DNA of 64,000 nucleotides from Flavobacterium sp. GT3R68 (GCF_007109225.1 NZ_VJZK01000007.1:79250-143249), one strand, 5' to 3'. Numbered from the stretch's first letter, positions 17,002 through 26,880 are shown. Notes: a model not told the origin generated them from the letters alone. A program made the numbers and translations.

Positions 17002-19875
17002 ATGAGCCACCAATCTGAAGCAGTACTAGAAAATAACTTAATCAAGCAATTGCGTGGCTTAGATTATACCTCTGTCCAAATTCAAGATGGTGTTGCTTTG
17101 GTTTACAACCTCAAAAATCAACTAGAACTTTTTAACCAAACCACCTTTACTCAGAAAGAATTTGATGCGGTTTTGAATCATTTAGCTAAAGGAAATGTAT
17201 TCGAGAAAGCCAAAACGCTACGAGATCGCTTTCAGTTAACCAAAGAAGATGGTACTTCGTTTTATGTTCGTTTTTTCAATAGTGAGGATAACAGTAAAAA
17301 TTTATTTCAGGTCACCAACCAAATCAGTCTGGAAGGCAGTTACAAAAACAGGTTTGATGTGACACTTTTGGTCAATGGATTGCCATTAGTACAAATAGAA
17401 CTTAAACGCTCGGGTATTGAAATAAAGGAAGCCTTCAATCAAATCAATCGCTACCAGAACCATTCTTTTTGGAGCAATCACGGTTTGTTTCAATACGTTC
17501 AATTGTTTGTGATAAGCAATGGAGTTAATACCAAATATTTAGCGAACAACAAATTGCAATCGGTTAAACAAACCTTCTTTTGGGCTGATGACAAAAATAA
17601 AAACATCACCGAGTTAACCGAATTTACTGCGGCTTTCTTAAACACGGATCATTTAGGTAAAATGATTGCACATTATATCGTAATTAACGAGACCCATAAA
17701 GTCATGATGGTGTTACGTCCGTACCAATATTTTGCCACCGAAGCTATTATCCATCAAATCAAAAAATCTAACGATAACGCCTACATTTGGCACACCACAG
17801 GTTCCGGTAAAACCTTAACTTCATTCAAGGCAAGCCAGATTGTAATGGAATTGCCTGAAGTCTATAAAGTGGTTTTTGTAGTTGACAGAAAAGATTTGGA
17901 TTACCAGACGATGAACGAGTTTAACGCTTTCAAGAAAGACAGTGTTGACGTTACAGATAATACGCAATCGCTGGTAAGACAATTGACAGATAATACAAAG
18001 TTGGTTTTAACCACCATTCAAAAATTAAACAATGCAGTTTCCGAACGTTTTAAAGGAAGCATTGAGTCCTTGAGACACAAGAAAATCGTTTTTATATTTG
18101 ATGAATGTCACCGTTCTCAATTCGGGGACACACACGACCGCATTACCAAATTCTTTGAGAAAAGCCAATTAATAGGATTTACAGGGACACCCATATTTGC
18201 TGAAAACGCATCTAAAAATGATTTAGGAAAACGAACCACCAAAGATTTGTTTGGTAATTGCTTACATAAATACGTGATTACTGATGCTATTCGGGATCAA
18301 AATGTATTGCGTTTTGGGATTGAGTATATTGGAAAGTACAAAAACAAGAGTAATGCTTTTATTGATATTGAAGTAGAAGATATTGACAAAAAAGAAGTGC
18401 TCGATTCCAACAAAAGAATTAATAAAATAGTAGATTACATCATTGCCTATCACGATCAGAAAACCTTTAGTAAAGACTATTCGGCTTTACTGGCAGTTAG
18501 CAGTATTGATAATGTTATTCAGTATTACGACCTCTTTCAACAAAAGAAGGATGCAGGAGAACACGATTTACGGATTGCTACAATTTTTACGTATGGCACT
18601 AATGAAGATTCAGACGAAGCACAGGATTTTCTTCCCGATGATGAAGAATTTGATATCGCCGCTGAACCACAAACCATTTATCAGTCCAGCCACACCAGAG
18701 ACAAACTGGAACGATACATTGGCGATTATAATAAAATGTACAACACCAGTTATACGACCAAAGACAGTGAGTCATTTCAAAAATATTTCCAAAACATCAG
18801 TAAACGATTAAAAGATCGTGAAAAAGAAAACTTCGACCACGAAAAAGACCGTTTGGATATAGTCATCGTGGTCAACATGATGCTTACTGGTTTTGATGCT
18901 AAAAAAGTAAATACGCTTTACGTAGATAAAAACCTGAAACAACACGGCTTAATCCAGGCGTATTCCAGAACCAATCGAATATTGGGCGAGCAGAAGTCGC
19001 AGGGGAACATCTTATCTTTTAGAAACCTCAAAAAATCTACGGATGATGCCATTACTTTGTTTTCGAACAAAGATGCCATTGAAGTTGTTACGATGCCAGA
19101 TTATGAAGCCATTGCCGAAAAATTCGATGAAGCATTGAAACTATTACGCGAGATTACACCGACTTATCAAAGCGTTAATGATCTAGAGAGTGAAGAAGCA
19201 GAGGCACAATTTGTGCAGGCTTTCCGGAAATTGATGCGGGCGATGAATGTATTGCAATCGTACACAGATTTTGATTGGGATGATTTACTAATTGATGAGC
19301 AGGAATTTGAAGATTATAAAAGCAAGTACCTGGACTTGTATGAAAAAGTAAAACAAGACAATCAAAAACAAAAAACATCCATTCTGGACGATATTGATTT
19401 TGAACTGGAGTTAATCCATAGAGATCAAATTAACGTTGCCTATATCCTGAAATTGTTAGCACAAATGAAAGGAGCTAAGGCTTCTGATTTAGCTGCACAA
19501 AGAAAAGTTATTATTGATTTATTGGGTGGCGATATCCAACTAAGAAGCAAACGGGAATTGATTCAAAAATTCATTGATGAGAACATGCCACACATAAAGG
19601 ATGGGGATAATATTGAGGATGAATTTGAAAAATTCTGGCAAGAGCAAAAAGTACTGGCTTTGGGTAAACTGTGTGAAGACGAGCATCTCGACAATGCGCA
19701 ATTCAAATCATTAATAGATGCTTATATCTATAATGGACGTGAACCTATAAAAGAAGAAGTTATTCAATGTTTAGACAACAGACCCAGTGTTCTTCAGGCG
19801 CGAACAATCGGTGATCGTATCATAGCCAAAATGAAGGAATTTGTTGAGGTGTTTGTTAAGGGTATGGTGGCTTAG
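17002..19875 (+). CDS. hsdR: Type I restriction-modification system, restriction and translocase subunit R
   Basis: 957 residues. It drives ATP-dependent DNA translocation and cleavage. The N-terminal nuclease domain has FDVTLLVNGLPLVQIELKRSG with the D...ExK catalytic set near residues 114-135. The SF2 helicase follows: TTGSGKT near 265-271 (motif I), DECHRSQ near 367 (motif II), GFTGTP (motif III) and QAYSRTNRI (motif VI). A helical C-terminus of about 250 residues contacts the methylase. It begins directly after the stop of the unknown gene at 16477. Full length with no missing motif, so the system is probably active. Confidence 0.95.
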   Translation: MSHQSEAVLENNLIKQLRGLDYTSVQIQDGVALVYNLKNQLELFNQTTFTQKEFDAVLNHLAKGNVFEKAKTLRDRFQLTKEDGTSFYVRFFNSEDNSKNLFQVTNQISLEGSYKNRFDVTLLVNGLPLVQIELKRSGIEIKEAFNQINRYQNHSFWSNHGLFQYVQLFVISNGVNTKYLANNKLQSVKQTFFWADDKNKNITELTEFTAAFLNTDHLGKMIAHYIVINETHKVMMVLRPYQYFATEAIIHQIKKSNDNAYIWHTTGSGKTLTSFKASQIVMELPEVYKVVFVVDRKDLDYQTMNEFNAFKKDSVDVTDNTQSLVRQLTDNTKLVLTTIQKLNNAVSERFKGSIESLRHKKIVFIFDECHRSQFGDTHDRITKFFEKSQLIGFTGTPIFAENASKNDLGKRTTKDLFGNCLHKYVITDAIRDQNVLRFGIEYIGKYKNKSNAFIDIEVEDIDKKEVLDSNKRINKIVDYIIAYHDQKTFSKDYSALLAVSSIDNVIQYYDLFQQKKDAGEHDLRIATIFTYGTNEDSDEAQDFLPDDEEFDIAAEPQTIYQSSHTRDKLERYIGDYNKMYNTSYTTKDSESFQKYFQNISKRLKDREKENFDHEKDRLDIVIVVNMMLTGFDAKKVNTLYVDKNLKQHGLIQAYSRTNRILGEQKSQGNILSFRNLKKSTDDAITLFSNKDAIEVVTMPDYEAIAEKFDEALKLLREITPTYQSVNDLESEEAEAQFVQAFRKLMRAMNVLQSYTDFDWDDLLIDEQEFEDYKSKYLDLYEKVKQDNQKQKTSILDDIDFELELIHRDQINVAYILKLLAQMKGAKASDLAAQRKVIIDLLGGDIQLRSKRELIQKFIDENMPHIKDGDNIEDEFEKFWQEQKVLALGKLCEDEHLDNAQFKSLIDAYIYNGREPIKEEVIQCLDNRPSVLQARTIGDRIIAKMKEFVEVFVKGMVA

Positions 19876-20019
19876 GAAGGGAAAGAACAGATGGTGCAAA
19901 ACATTAAACGTTGTTGTGAAACAAAGGATGTTGGTAGCAACTCTTCATTATGACAAATTGAACAGATAAAAATTGATTGCGCTTAAGAATTTTTCAAACA
20001 GTTAACTATTGATGGGCAT

Positions 20020-20889
20020 ATGTTTTGGGATAAAATAAAAAAATATTTTAAAAAGAAATTGTATAATAAAACAAAAATGGCAAAGGTTAGAATAAAAAGA
20101 ATTTATGAATTTGAAAAACCTTTAGTAATATGTGACACAAATGTTTGGTACTATATTGTTGATAATAAATTCAAAAAACCAGATGATGTTTTATTGATTC
20201 CAACTTCATTTTCTTTAGAGGAAATTGCAACTTCAAAATTAATGGTTCATAATACAAAATATTATCAAGATGTATTGCGGTCTATCTATGAAAATTGTGG
20301 ACCAATAATACCAAATAATCCATTTGATTTTATATTAAATAATTTAGATAGAAACTACAAGTTAAATGATGAAAAAACAGAGTTGCTATAAAAGGGATTT
20401 TCTGAACTTTTATCAAGAAAAGTTGAGGATGTTGAAATTGATGAAGAATTAAAAAATAAAATATTGAAGGATTGTGAAGATAGCAGAAAACCTACTTTTG
20501 AATTTGCACATTTCAGTAATGAAGAAATATTCTCGATAAGAAAAAATATTAATAAAGGAATTGGGATTAAGGAACATATAAAAATAGATTCTACAGAAAT
20601 CAATAAACAGATGCTAATAGAGATGTTTAATGCCTATGCGAAAGTAAAAAAATACACGATCACTTGGGATAAATTTGATTGGAATCAAGTAGAATTATTT
20701 ATGGTTGTAACCGAAATTTTCTTTAAAAAATTAGAAACAACAAAAAATATGAAAATCAGCCCTAACGATGTAGTTGATTGGTTTAATTTACTTTATGTTA
20801 CACCTAATGATAGATATTTGACATTTGAGGATAAATGGAGAAACTATATTTTAGAAGATGAGAGAATAATGCACTATTTATATAATTAG
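20020..20889 (+). pseudogene. PIN-like nuclease gene interrupted by one in-frame TAA
   Basis: A single frame of 289 codons is broken only at codon 124 (TAA at 20389-20391). The first part (123 residues) holds LVICDTNVWYYIVD with Asp39, the first acid of a PIN active site. The second part, readable from the ATG at 20464, holds SPNDVVDWFNLLYVTPNDRYLTFEDKW, which fits the last acidic motifs of the same domain. PIN domains are metal-dependent RNases found in toxins and defence proteins. The start may be at 20020 or 20077 (MAKVRIKR). It lies two bases before the HipA-like gene. The stop may be a real inactivation, a recoding site or a base-call error; the second half is not decayed. Confidence 0.65.
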
Positions 20890-20891
20890 AA

Positions 20892-21713
20892 ATGATATTT
20901 AAAATAACCAAAGCATTTTCAATAATTGAAGAAATATATACCGATGGGCATAGTCCATTATTGGTTATTGATAGCGATAATAAAATTTACGTTGCAAAAA
21001 ACGACAAAGGTAAAATTCCCCCAATTTCATTAATAAATGAATGTTTTGCACAATTTTGTCTTGAACATTGGAATATAGAAAGAGCTAATTTTGCTTTGAT
21101 GAATTTTTCAAGAGAATTAATAGAAAATTCTGAATTATCTAATAATCACAAACCATATTTTTATGATACTATTTGTTTTGCATCTGAATACATTCAAAAT
21201 CCTATTGATGTAAATGAATTATTAATTACACATAAAAAAAACGTTTTTAATAAAATCAGCAATCCTTTTGAATTTTTACATATTGCATTATTTGATACTT
21301 GGGTTGAAAATGACGACAGAAAACCCACTAATTATAATCTTATTTTTAAGCTTGAAAATAATAAATATACTGTTATACCAATTGATCACGCATTTATTTT
21401 CAGCACTTTAAAATACCAAAGTTTAGACCCAGATTTATTCACACCAATTGACAACGAACATATATTAGTTTCAGAATTAGGTAAATTAATAAAGAGACAT
21501 ATTAACATTAACACGGACTTTATTAACAAAGAAAAAGAATATTTCTATATTTGCATCGAAAAGTGTAAACAAGACTTTGATACTTTTATAGGCCAAATTT
21601 GTGGTTTTTATGATTTAGATAACACTGAAATTGAAAAATTAAGGTTATTTTTATTCAACGATGAAAGAAATAAAAAAGTTTTTGAAGAATACGTTTATCG
21701 ATTAGGACAATGA
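20892..21713 (+). CDS. HipA-like kinase domain protein
   Basis: 273 residues, cytosolic. The kinase-type pattern of the short HipA_2 group is visible: YVAKNDKG (possible ATP-binding Lys36), FDTWVENDDRKPTNYNLIF (residues 134-152, with Asp142, Arg143 and Asn147 as catalytic-loop candidates) and VIPIDHAFIF (Asp165, metal-binding). HipA kinases phosphorylate targets such as glutamyl-tRNA synthetase; this short group is largely uncharacterised. The gene begins two bases after the PIN-like gene and overlaps the next gene by four bases (ATGA). In known genomes HipA_2 genes are often next to DUF3037 genes, as appears here. Confidence 0.72.
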   Translation: MIFKITKAFSIIEEIYTDGHSPLLVIDSDNKIYVAKNDKGKIPPISLINECFAQFCLEHWNIERANFALMNFSRELIENSELSNNHKPYFYDTICFASEYIQNPIDVNELLITHKKNVFNKISNPFEFLHIALFDTWVENDDRKPTNYNLIFKLENNKYTVIPIDHAFIFSTLKYQSLDPDLFTPIDNEHILVSELGKLIKRHININTDFINKEKEYFYICIEKCKQDFDTFIGQICGFYDLDNTEIEKLRLFLFNDERNKKVFEEYVYRLGQ

Positions 21714-22573
21714 AAAAGTTTTATACAATAGTTCAATTAGCACCAAATAAAGCGGCAGGAGATACCGTTGCAATTGGTATGCTTTTATTTGATGGTAGTA
21801 AACTTAAATATTACATATCAGATAAAAAGAAAAACATTGCACTAAAATTATTAAATGATAAGAACGTAGATATTGACTTTTTTATAAAACAGATAACTAA
21901 CAAATGTGATATTATAAATAATGATATCGATGAACGTAACCTGTTTAATAAATATGATAAAATTTCTGATGTATCATACATTAATTATTTAAGTAATTAT
22001 TCTAACGGACTTTTACAATTTTCAAAGCCAACTATCTTTTTTGATGAGGTTGATGACTTTAAATTTAACAATCTTATAAATTTATTTTTTAATGAAACTA
22101 TTTTTAAAAATGAAATAGTAATTCATCACGAGATAAATATAGAAGCGATTGTTCAAAATGAATTAATTGAAAAAGTAAACAATAAAATACATACTAATTA
22201 TAAATTTTCTCCAAGTAACTTAAATTCAATTTATTTTCCTTTTGAAATGGATTGTATTGGTTTAAATGGTTCTTTAATTGGTGCAAAGTCAATGTCATTT
22301 GAGAAATCTAAAACTACACTTGACAAAAATTTAAGTCATTATTTTACTTTAATTTCAATGCTATCAAGTAAATATAATAAGTCTCTAAAAGATAATAAAT
22401 TTTATTTGATAACTGAAGAACCATCAGAAATAAATAGTGAAGAACATACTGTATGGGAAAGTATTGTTAAAAATGAGTTAGTTACTCTAATTCATCCAGA
22501 AGAATCCAACATAGTTGCTGATTTAGTATTTGAAAAAAATGCTGGTAAATTTCTTGAAGAAGTTTCAGAATAA
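21710..22573 (+). CDS. DUF3037-like protein
   Basis: 287 residues. The opening FYTIVQLAPNKAAGDTVAIGMLLFDGSKLKYYIS resembles the first strands of DUF3037 proteins (Y..v.y.P...gE.vnvGvvlf), and the partnership with a HipA-like gene supports this. The rest is rich in Asn, Lys and Ile with no recognised motif. The C-terminal third (DLVFEKNAGKFLEEVSE) is acidic. It overlaps the HipA-like gene by ATGA, so both are translated together. Base composition is very AT-rich, unlike hsdR upstream, suggesting separate acquisition. DUF3037 assignment is tentative. Confidence 0.6.
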   Translation: MKKFYTIVQLAPNKAAGDTVAIGMLLFDGSKLKYYISDKKKNIALKLLNDKNVDIDFFIKQITNKCDIINNDIDERNLFNKYDKISDVSYINYLSNYSNGLLQFSKPTIFFDEVDDFKFNNLINLFFNETIFKNEIVIHHEINIEAIVQNELIEKVNNKIHTNYKFSPSNLNSIYFPFEMDCIGLNGSLIGAKSMSFEKSKTTLDKNLSHYFTLISMLSSKYNKSLKDNKFYLITEEPSEINSEEHTVWESIVKNELVTLIHPEESNIVADLVFEKNAGKFLEEVSE

Positions 22574-22777
22574 AATTAGTTGTAAATAATCATTACCTCA
22601 TTCATCTGCACAAAATCCTCGTTTGTCAAAGTATTCCTGTACACAAATCTTTGTTTGATTTCATTAATGAAAATGGTAGAAAAAATAGCAACACTCGATG
22701 TAAAGAAAAGATGCATAATTACTCTACTTCCCGATACAGAAATAAAGAGTTATTGATTTTAAAGGGCTTCAATGATA

Positions 22778-22797
22778 TGAGGTACAAATAAGGTACA
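22778..22797 (+). repeat. Direct repeat shared with the mnmE-side border (left copy)
   Basis: TGAGGTACAAATAAGGTACA. The same sequence with one change is at 48288-48307, in the same orientation, 25.5 kb away beside the recombinase genes. Candidate island boundary or recombinase-binding site. Confidence 0.5.
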
Positions 22798-22995
22798 TGG
22801 AAATGAAAAGTTTAATCATCAACAATATTTGAATATACTACTTAGTGAGTGCATAAATTTAGCAAAGGTTTTACTTGTATCATAATTTCCTTTCTTATTT
22901 CTGCTTTCAAATTTTTCTCGTTTTCAGTTTGGTTGCTTATTTAAAATCTCATTAGTGTTACCTTTTAATAATTCAGTCTTTGTTTCTTTGCAAAG

Positions 22996-23042
22996 GTTTT
23001 GCAATGGTTTTGCAACAAGTTTTGCAACAAGTTTTGCAACAA
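22996..23042 (+). repeat. Iteron-like array of GTTTTGCAACAA units
   Basis: Four units in a row: one of 11 bases (GTTTTGCAATG) and three identical 12-base units (GTTTTGCAACAA). The regular period resembles protein-binding iterons. No replication gene lies next to it. Confidence 0.65.
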
Positions 23043-23089
23043 GTTTAGTTAATTTAATTAGCAATGATAGTATTGGTATCGTCCTGAAA

Positions 23090-23158
23090 AAGTATTGCAA
23101 TATTTTCTAACAATAATTGCAATGGTATTGCAATGTTTTATCTTGATAATTGCAATGA
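23090..23158. promoter_or_regulatory. TTGCAAT inverted-repeat block upstream of the QPP peptide gene
   Basis: Contains ATTGCAAT at about 23094 and TTGCAATGGTATTGCAATG at 23117-23135, then TTGCAATG at 23149. Related blocks stand upstream of the genes at 33604 and 42927, so a common regulator is plausible. Confidence 0.5.
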
Positions 23159-23340
23159 TTAAACTGGAATGTTTTATTATAAATATAATTGTCAACTGCC
23201 TTATCCAATTCCTTACCCATAATTTTTGCATTGAACGTGTTTTTGATTTGGGTTGATTGGAAAAGCCGTGTTACAGAAATGTTTCACAGCTTTTTTCTTC
23301 AGGAATTATAAAAAAATAGATGATTTGGATAACAAATTAA

Positions 23341-23348
23341 TATCTTTG
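23341..23348 (+). promoter_or_regulatory. TAnnTTTG promoter element directly before the QPP peptide gene
   Basis: TATCTTTG ends five bases before the ATG at 23354, so the transcript would be leaderless or nearly so. The same arrangement is copied at 29804-29811. Confidence 0.55.
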
Positions 23349-23353
23349 CCCTA

Positions 23354-23671
23354 ATGAAGGCATATTTCAAAATAATCATTTTCACTCTTATCTCCTGTTG
23401 TTATCTCAACACGGTTTTTGAATTTTCAGATAATGAAGAAAAGCTAAATTTTGAAAAAGAAAGTCATTGTTATATTTCTCAAAATACTTTAAAGTTAAAT
23501 ATACCCGAAACTACAACTCAAAGTAAAGTAGCTGTTGTTGAATCTGATTTTCAACCTCGAATTGTCCTTTATCCTGTAGTTATTTCCAAAATAACTACAA
23601 ACAATTTCCAGAATAATTTCTGTCAACCTCCACAAAGGCGTTATATTCTTTACGCCTCATTATTAATTTGA
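23354..23671 (+). CDS. Small secreted protein with a C-terminal QPP motif
   Basis: 105 residues. The N-terminal hydrophobic segment FKIIIFTLISCCYLNTVFEF is a signal peptide or membrane anchor. The middle is polar. The end reads FCQPPQRRYILYASLL. The (W/C/S)QPP(K/Q) ending recurs in the small genes at 27654, 33251 and 42610. Its first 24 codons are duplicated at 29817. Function is unknown; it leads the LtaS-like/PAP2 cassette, much as the DUF6660-like gene leads the metal-efflux operon. Confidence 0.6.
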   Translation: MKAYFKIIIFTLISCCYLNTVFEFSDNEEKLNFEKESHCYISQNTLKLNIPETTTQSKVAVVESDFQPRIVLYPVVISKITTNNFQNNFCQPPQRRYILYASLLI

Positions 23672-23861
23672 TTTTAATTATTTAGGGATTCTTTGTTGCC
23701 ATAATCTTGTGCAACAAATTTTCTACTGCTATAATCAAAATAAAACATAAGAGATAGCCTTTATCGGCTTTGACTAACTTCAATTGAAGATTTAGTGAGT
23801 TTTATTGATTGCATTATAGTTTATAATTTTTTTCAAATTAATAACTATTTAAAATTAAAAT

Positions 23862-25823
23862 ATGTTTGCAAAAAAATCTATGCAGGGAAGATTTGCCCTG
23901 CTTTATAACTTCGTAATTTGGTTTCTTATCACTTCACAAATCTTACGAATAGCTTTTTTAGTTTGGGAGTATGACGAAGTTTCGTGGAATATTATTAATG
24001 TATTCAGGACATTAATTACTGGGCTATTTTTCGATATAGGAACCATTGCTTTTATAAGTCTTACTGCCATTCTATATTATTCTTTAATGCCGAATCGCTG
24101 GATTGGTTCGTGGGTAGATAAAGTATTGGTTTGGTTTTTTACTTCACTCACTGTTTTCATTTTGATATTTACTTTTTTTGCCGAGTTGACATTTTGGGAT
24201 GAATTCAAGACAAGATTCAATTTTATTGCAGTTGATTACCTAATTTATACCCATGAAGTTATCGCCAATATTCAAGAATCATATCCGCTTCCTTTATTAA
24301 TCGGCGGTGTCTTAATTATTACAGCGTTAGTGCTATGGCTGTTTCATAAACGACTTGCCTTTACAAATACATTTTCAAATACGGCAACTTGGAAAAGTCG
24401 GATAGTATTATTTGGTTCTGCTATCACAGTTTCATTCATCTATATTGCTTTTATCAAAAACTATCAGGCGGAATGGTCATCCAACCGTTATAATTCAGAA
24501 ATCTCGAAATCGGGGATTTATTCCTTTTTTGCTGCCTTCAGAAACAATCAAATGGTTTACGATGAATTTTACACTTCCGTAAAAAACAAAGAAGCTTTTA
24601 GTATAGTTAGAAATAAATTAAATGATAAAAACAGCAATTATCAATCCAATGCGCTCTCAATTCATCGAACAATTTCAGATACAACAAATCAACAACCAAT
24701 AAAGAAAAATGTAGTTTTTATTCTTGTTGAAAGTTTAAGTGCAAGTTTTATGAAAGAGTTTGGCAATAAGCAAAATGTAACACCATTTTTAGATAGTCTG
24801 GCTCAAAAAAGTATCTTTTTTGATAATTTATATGCAACGGGTACAAGAACGGTTCGTGGTATGGAAGCAATGACTTTATGTATTCCGCCAACACCGGGAC
24901 AAAGTATTGTGAAAAGACCTGAAAATCAAAACTTATACACTATTTCAAATGTTTTTAAATCGAAAGGATATAATGCGAATTTCTTTTATGGTGGCGATGG
25001 ATATTTTGATAATATGAACGCATATTTTGGTGGAAATGGTTTTACGATTTATGATCGTGGTCGTGGTAGTATTTTGAATGACAAAATTAAAACGCTTAGG
25101 AATAATATAAATGATGATGAAGTCACTTTTGAAAATGCTTGGGGAATATGTGATGAAGATATTTATTCTAAAATGATAAAAGTTGCAGACGAGCATTATA
25201 AATCAAGTAAACCTTTTCTAAATTTTGTGATGACTACATCCAATCACAGACCCTATACTTATCCTGACAATAAAATAGACATACCGTCAGGAACAGGTCG
25301 TGAGGGAGCAGTAAAATACACCGATTATGCCATTAGGGAAATGTTTGAGAAAGTTAGAAACAAGCCGTGGTTCAAAAATACGGTCTTCATAATTATAGCT
25401 GACCACTGTGCTAGTAGTGCAGGTAAAGATGAAATAGATGTTGCTAATTATCATATTCCTGCGTTCATTGTCAATCTGTCAGAATATGAAAATCAAAAAA
25501 TCAAAAAGCAGTGTTCTCAAATTGATGTTTTTCCGACATTCTTTTCGCTACTTCATTGGAATTATGAAAGCAATTTCTTTGGTAAAAACATTTTAGCATC
25601 AAGTTTTGAAGAGCGTGCATTGGTGGGCACATACCGAAAATTGGTTTTAATGAAAAATGATAAAGTGATGATTTTATCAGACCAAAAAAGACAAAACTTT
25701 TACAAGTGGAATAAAGCAGATAATAGTTTGAAGTTGATACCAATGGATGAAAATTTCCTAAACGAAACCATTTCGTGGTATCAAACAGCAGATTATCTTT
25801 TTACTCATAAGTTGTTGAAATAA
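23862..25823 (+). CDS. LTA synthase / sulfatase-fold family membrane protein
   Basis: 653 residues. Five membrane helices span about residues 10-200. An alkaline-phosphatase-superfamily domain follows: KKNVVFILVESLSASFM (metal-binding Glu), ATGTRTVRGMEAMTL (likely catalytic Thr), FFYGGDGYFDNMNAYFGGNG and FIIIADHCAS (metal-binding Asp-His). This matches LtaS-type phosphoglycerol transferases, which act on the outer face of the inner membrane. Gram-negative members modify lipids or glucans with phosphoglycerol or similar groups; the substrate here is unknown. Two PAP2 phosphatases follow at once, which could recycle its lipid product. Confidence 0.85.
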   Translation: MFAKKSMQGRFALLYNFVIWFLITSQILRIAFLVWEYDEVSWNIINVFRTLITGLFFDIGTIAFISLTAILYYSLMPNRWIGSWVDKVLVWFFTSLTVFILIFTFFAELTFWDEFKTRFNFIAVDYLIYTHEVIANIQESYPLPLLIGGVLIITALVLWLFHKRLAFTNTFSNTATWKSRIVLFGSAITVSFIYIAFIKNYQAEWSSNRYNSEISKSGIYSFFAAFRNNQMVYDEFYTSVKNKEAFSIVRNKLNDKNSNYQSNALSIHRTISDTTNQQPIKKNVVFILVESLSASFMKEFGNKQNVTPFLDSLAQKSIFFDNLYATGTRTVRGMEAMTLCIPPTPGQSIVKRPENQNLYTISNVFKSKGYNANFFYGGDGYFDNMNAYFGGNGFTIYDRGRGSILNDKIKTLRNNINDDEVTFENAWGICDEDIYSKMIKVADEHYKSSKPFLNFVMTTSNHRPYTYPDNKIDIPSGTGREGAVKYTDYAIREMFEKVRNKPWFKNTVFIIIADHCASSAGKDEIDVANYHIPAFIVNLSEYENQKIKKQCSQIDVFPTFFSLLHWNYESNFFGKNILASSFEERALVGTYRKLVLMKNDKVMILSDQKRQNFYKWNKADNSLKLIPMDENFLNETISWYQTADYLFTHKLLK

Positions 25824-25839
25824 TTAAAAGAAATGTATT

Positions 25840-26868
25840 ATGAGACAAATCTCAAAATTAGCACGCAATTCAATCGCATTAAAGTGTGTACTATTATTAC
25901 TTTTTATCTCATTTACAGAAATTGGGCTGGCACAAGAAAAAGATAGTTCAAAAATTTTAATCCCAAAAATTGAAAAATTAGATACTCAAGAGTTCAAGAT
26001 TAATAACAATTTATCCTATCAATATCAAAAGCCAAAACTCTTTGATTTCATTACCAAAATCCCAAATGATTTTGGCATAATGGGAAATATGTTTATACAA
26101 AAAAACAATCTAATTTGGTTCGGTGCGTCAGTAGGAACTACATTAGCTATCATCCCTTTCGACCAAAAAATAACGGACAACTCACGAACTTTTGGTAATC
26201 AAATCGGCTTTCAACCTGACCATAGTTACTCGGGACCAATAAAAATGTTCCCCAAAAACATAAATTCAGGAATATATAGAGTTGGAAATGGATTTACAGC
26301 ACTTTTGGTTGGAGGTGGATTGTTAACTTATGGTTTAATAAATAAAAACTACAGAGCGATTCACACATCTAGTGAAATAATGGAAGGCTTAATTGCATCA
26401 GGTCTATTAGTTCAACCTTTCAAAAGAATTACTGGTCGAGAAAGTCCATTTATTGCAGAAGAGAATGGAAACTCTGGTGGAGCTTGGAGACCATTTCCTT
26501 CATTCAGCGCTTACCAAAAAAACACTCCTAATTATGATGCTATGCCATCGGGTCATCTAACAACACTAATGACAACAGTTATGATAATTTCTGAAAATTA
26601 TAAAGAAATTAAATGGATAAAGCCAGTAGGATTTGTTTTGATGGGTTTGATGAGTTTTGAAATGTTGCAAAGTAAAGTGCATTGGGCATCAGATTATCCC
26701 ATAGCAATTTTCATGGGGTATATTATTGGGAAAAGTATTGTAAAGGGAAGAATTACAGAAAAAACAAATTCAAATGTTGGAATGATAAAAAATTTAAAAC
26801 CAAAATTTCATTATTCATTTTCATCAAATTCAAATTACACTTTAGCAGTAGTAAATATGACATTTTAA
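25840..26868 (+). CDS. PAP2-family lipid phosphatase (first of two)
   Basis: 342 residues with a signal peptide ending near GLAQ. The acid-phosphatase signature is complete: KRITGRESPF (C1), MPSGHLTTLMT (C2) and SKVHWASDYPIAIFMGYIIG (C3, catalytic His). There are about four membrane helices around 95-300 and a beta-rich C-terminus. It dephosphorylates membrane lipid phosphates on the periplasmic side. It starts 16 bases after the LtaS-like gene, so the two are co-transcribed. Confidence 0.87.
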   Translation: MRQISKLARNSIALKCVLLLLFISFTEIGLAQEKDSSKILIPKIEKLDTQEFKINNNLSYQYQKPKLFDFITKIPNDFGIMGNMFIQKNNLIWFGASVGTTLAIIPFDQKITDNSRTFGNQIGFQPDHSYSGPIKMFPKNINSGIYRVGNGFTALLVGGGLLTYGLINKNYRAIHTSSEIMEGLIASGLLVQPFKRITGRESPFIAEENGNSGGAWRPFPSFSAYQKNTPNYDAMPSGHLTTLMTTVMIISENYKEIKWIKPVGFVLMGLMSFEMLQSKVHWASDYPIAIFMGYIIGKSIVKGRITEKTNSNVGMIKNLKPKFHYSFSSNSNYTLAVVNMTF

Positions 26869-26880
26869 TTAAACTAAAAA

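Larger units (their letters stand above)
22574..23353. other. 780-base gene-free stretch rich in repeats
   Basis: No convincing gene. 22590-22780 keeps short open frames on both strands (for example a minus-strand end NEIKQRFVYRNTLTNEDF) that may be gene remnants. A 20-base att-like repeat follows at 22778, then iteron-like repeats at 22996-23042, TTGCAAT blocks at 23090-23160 and the promoter of the next gene. This is probably the left border zone of the accessory island. Confidence 0.55.
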
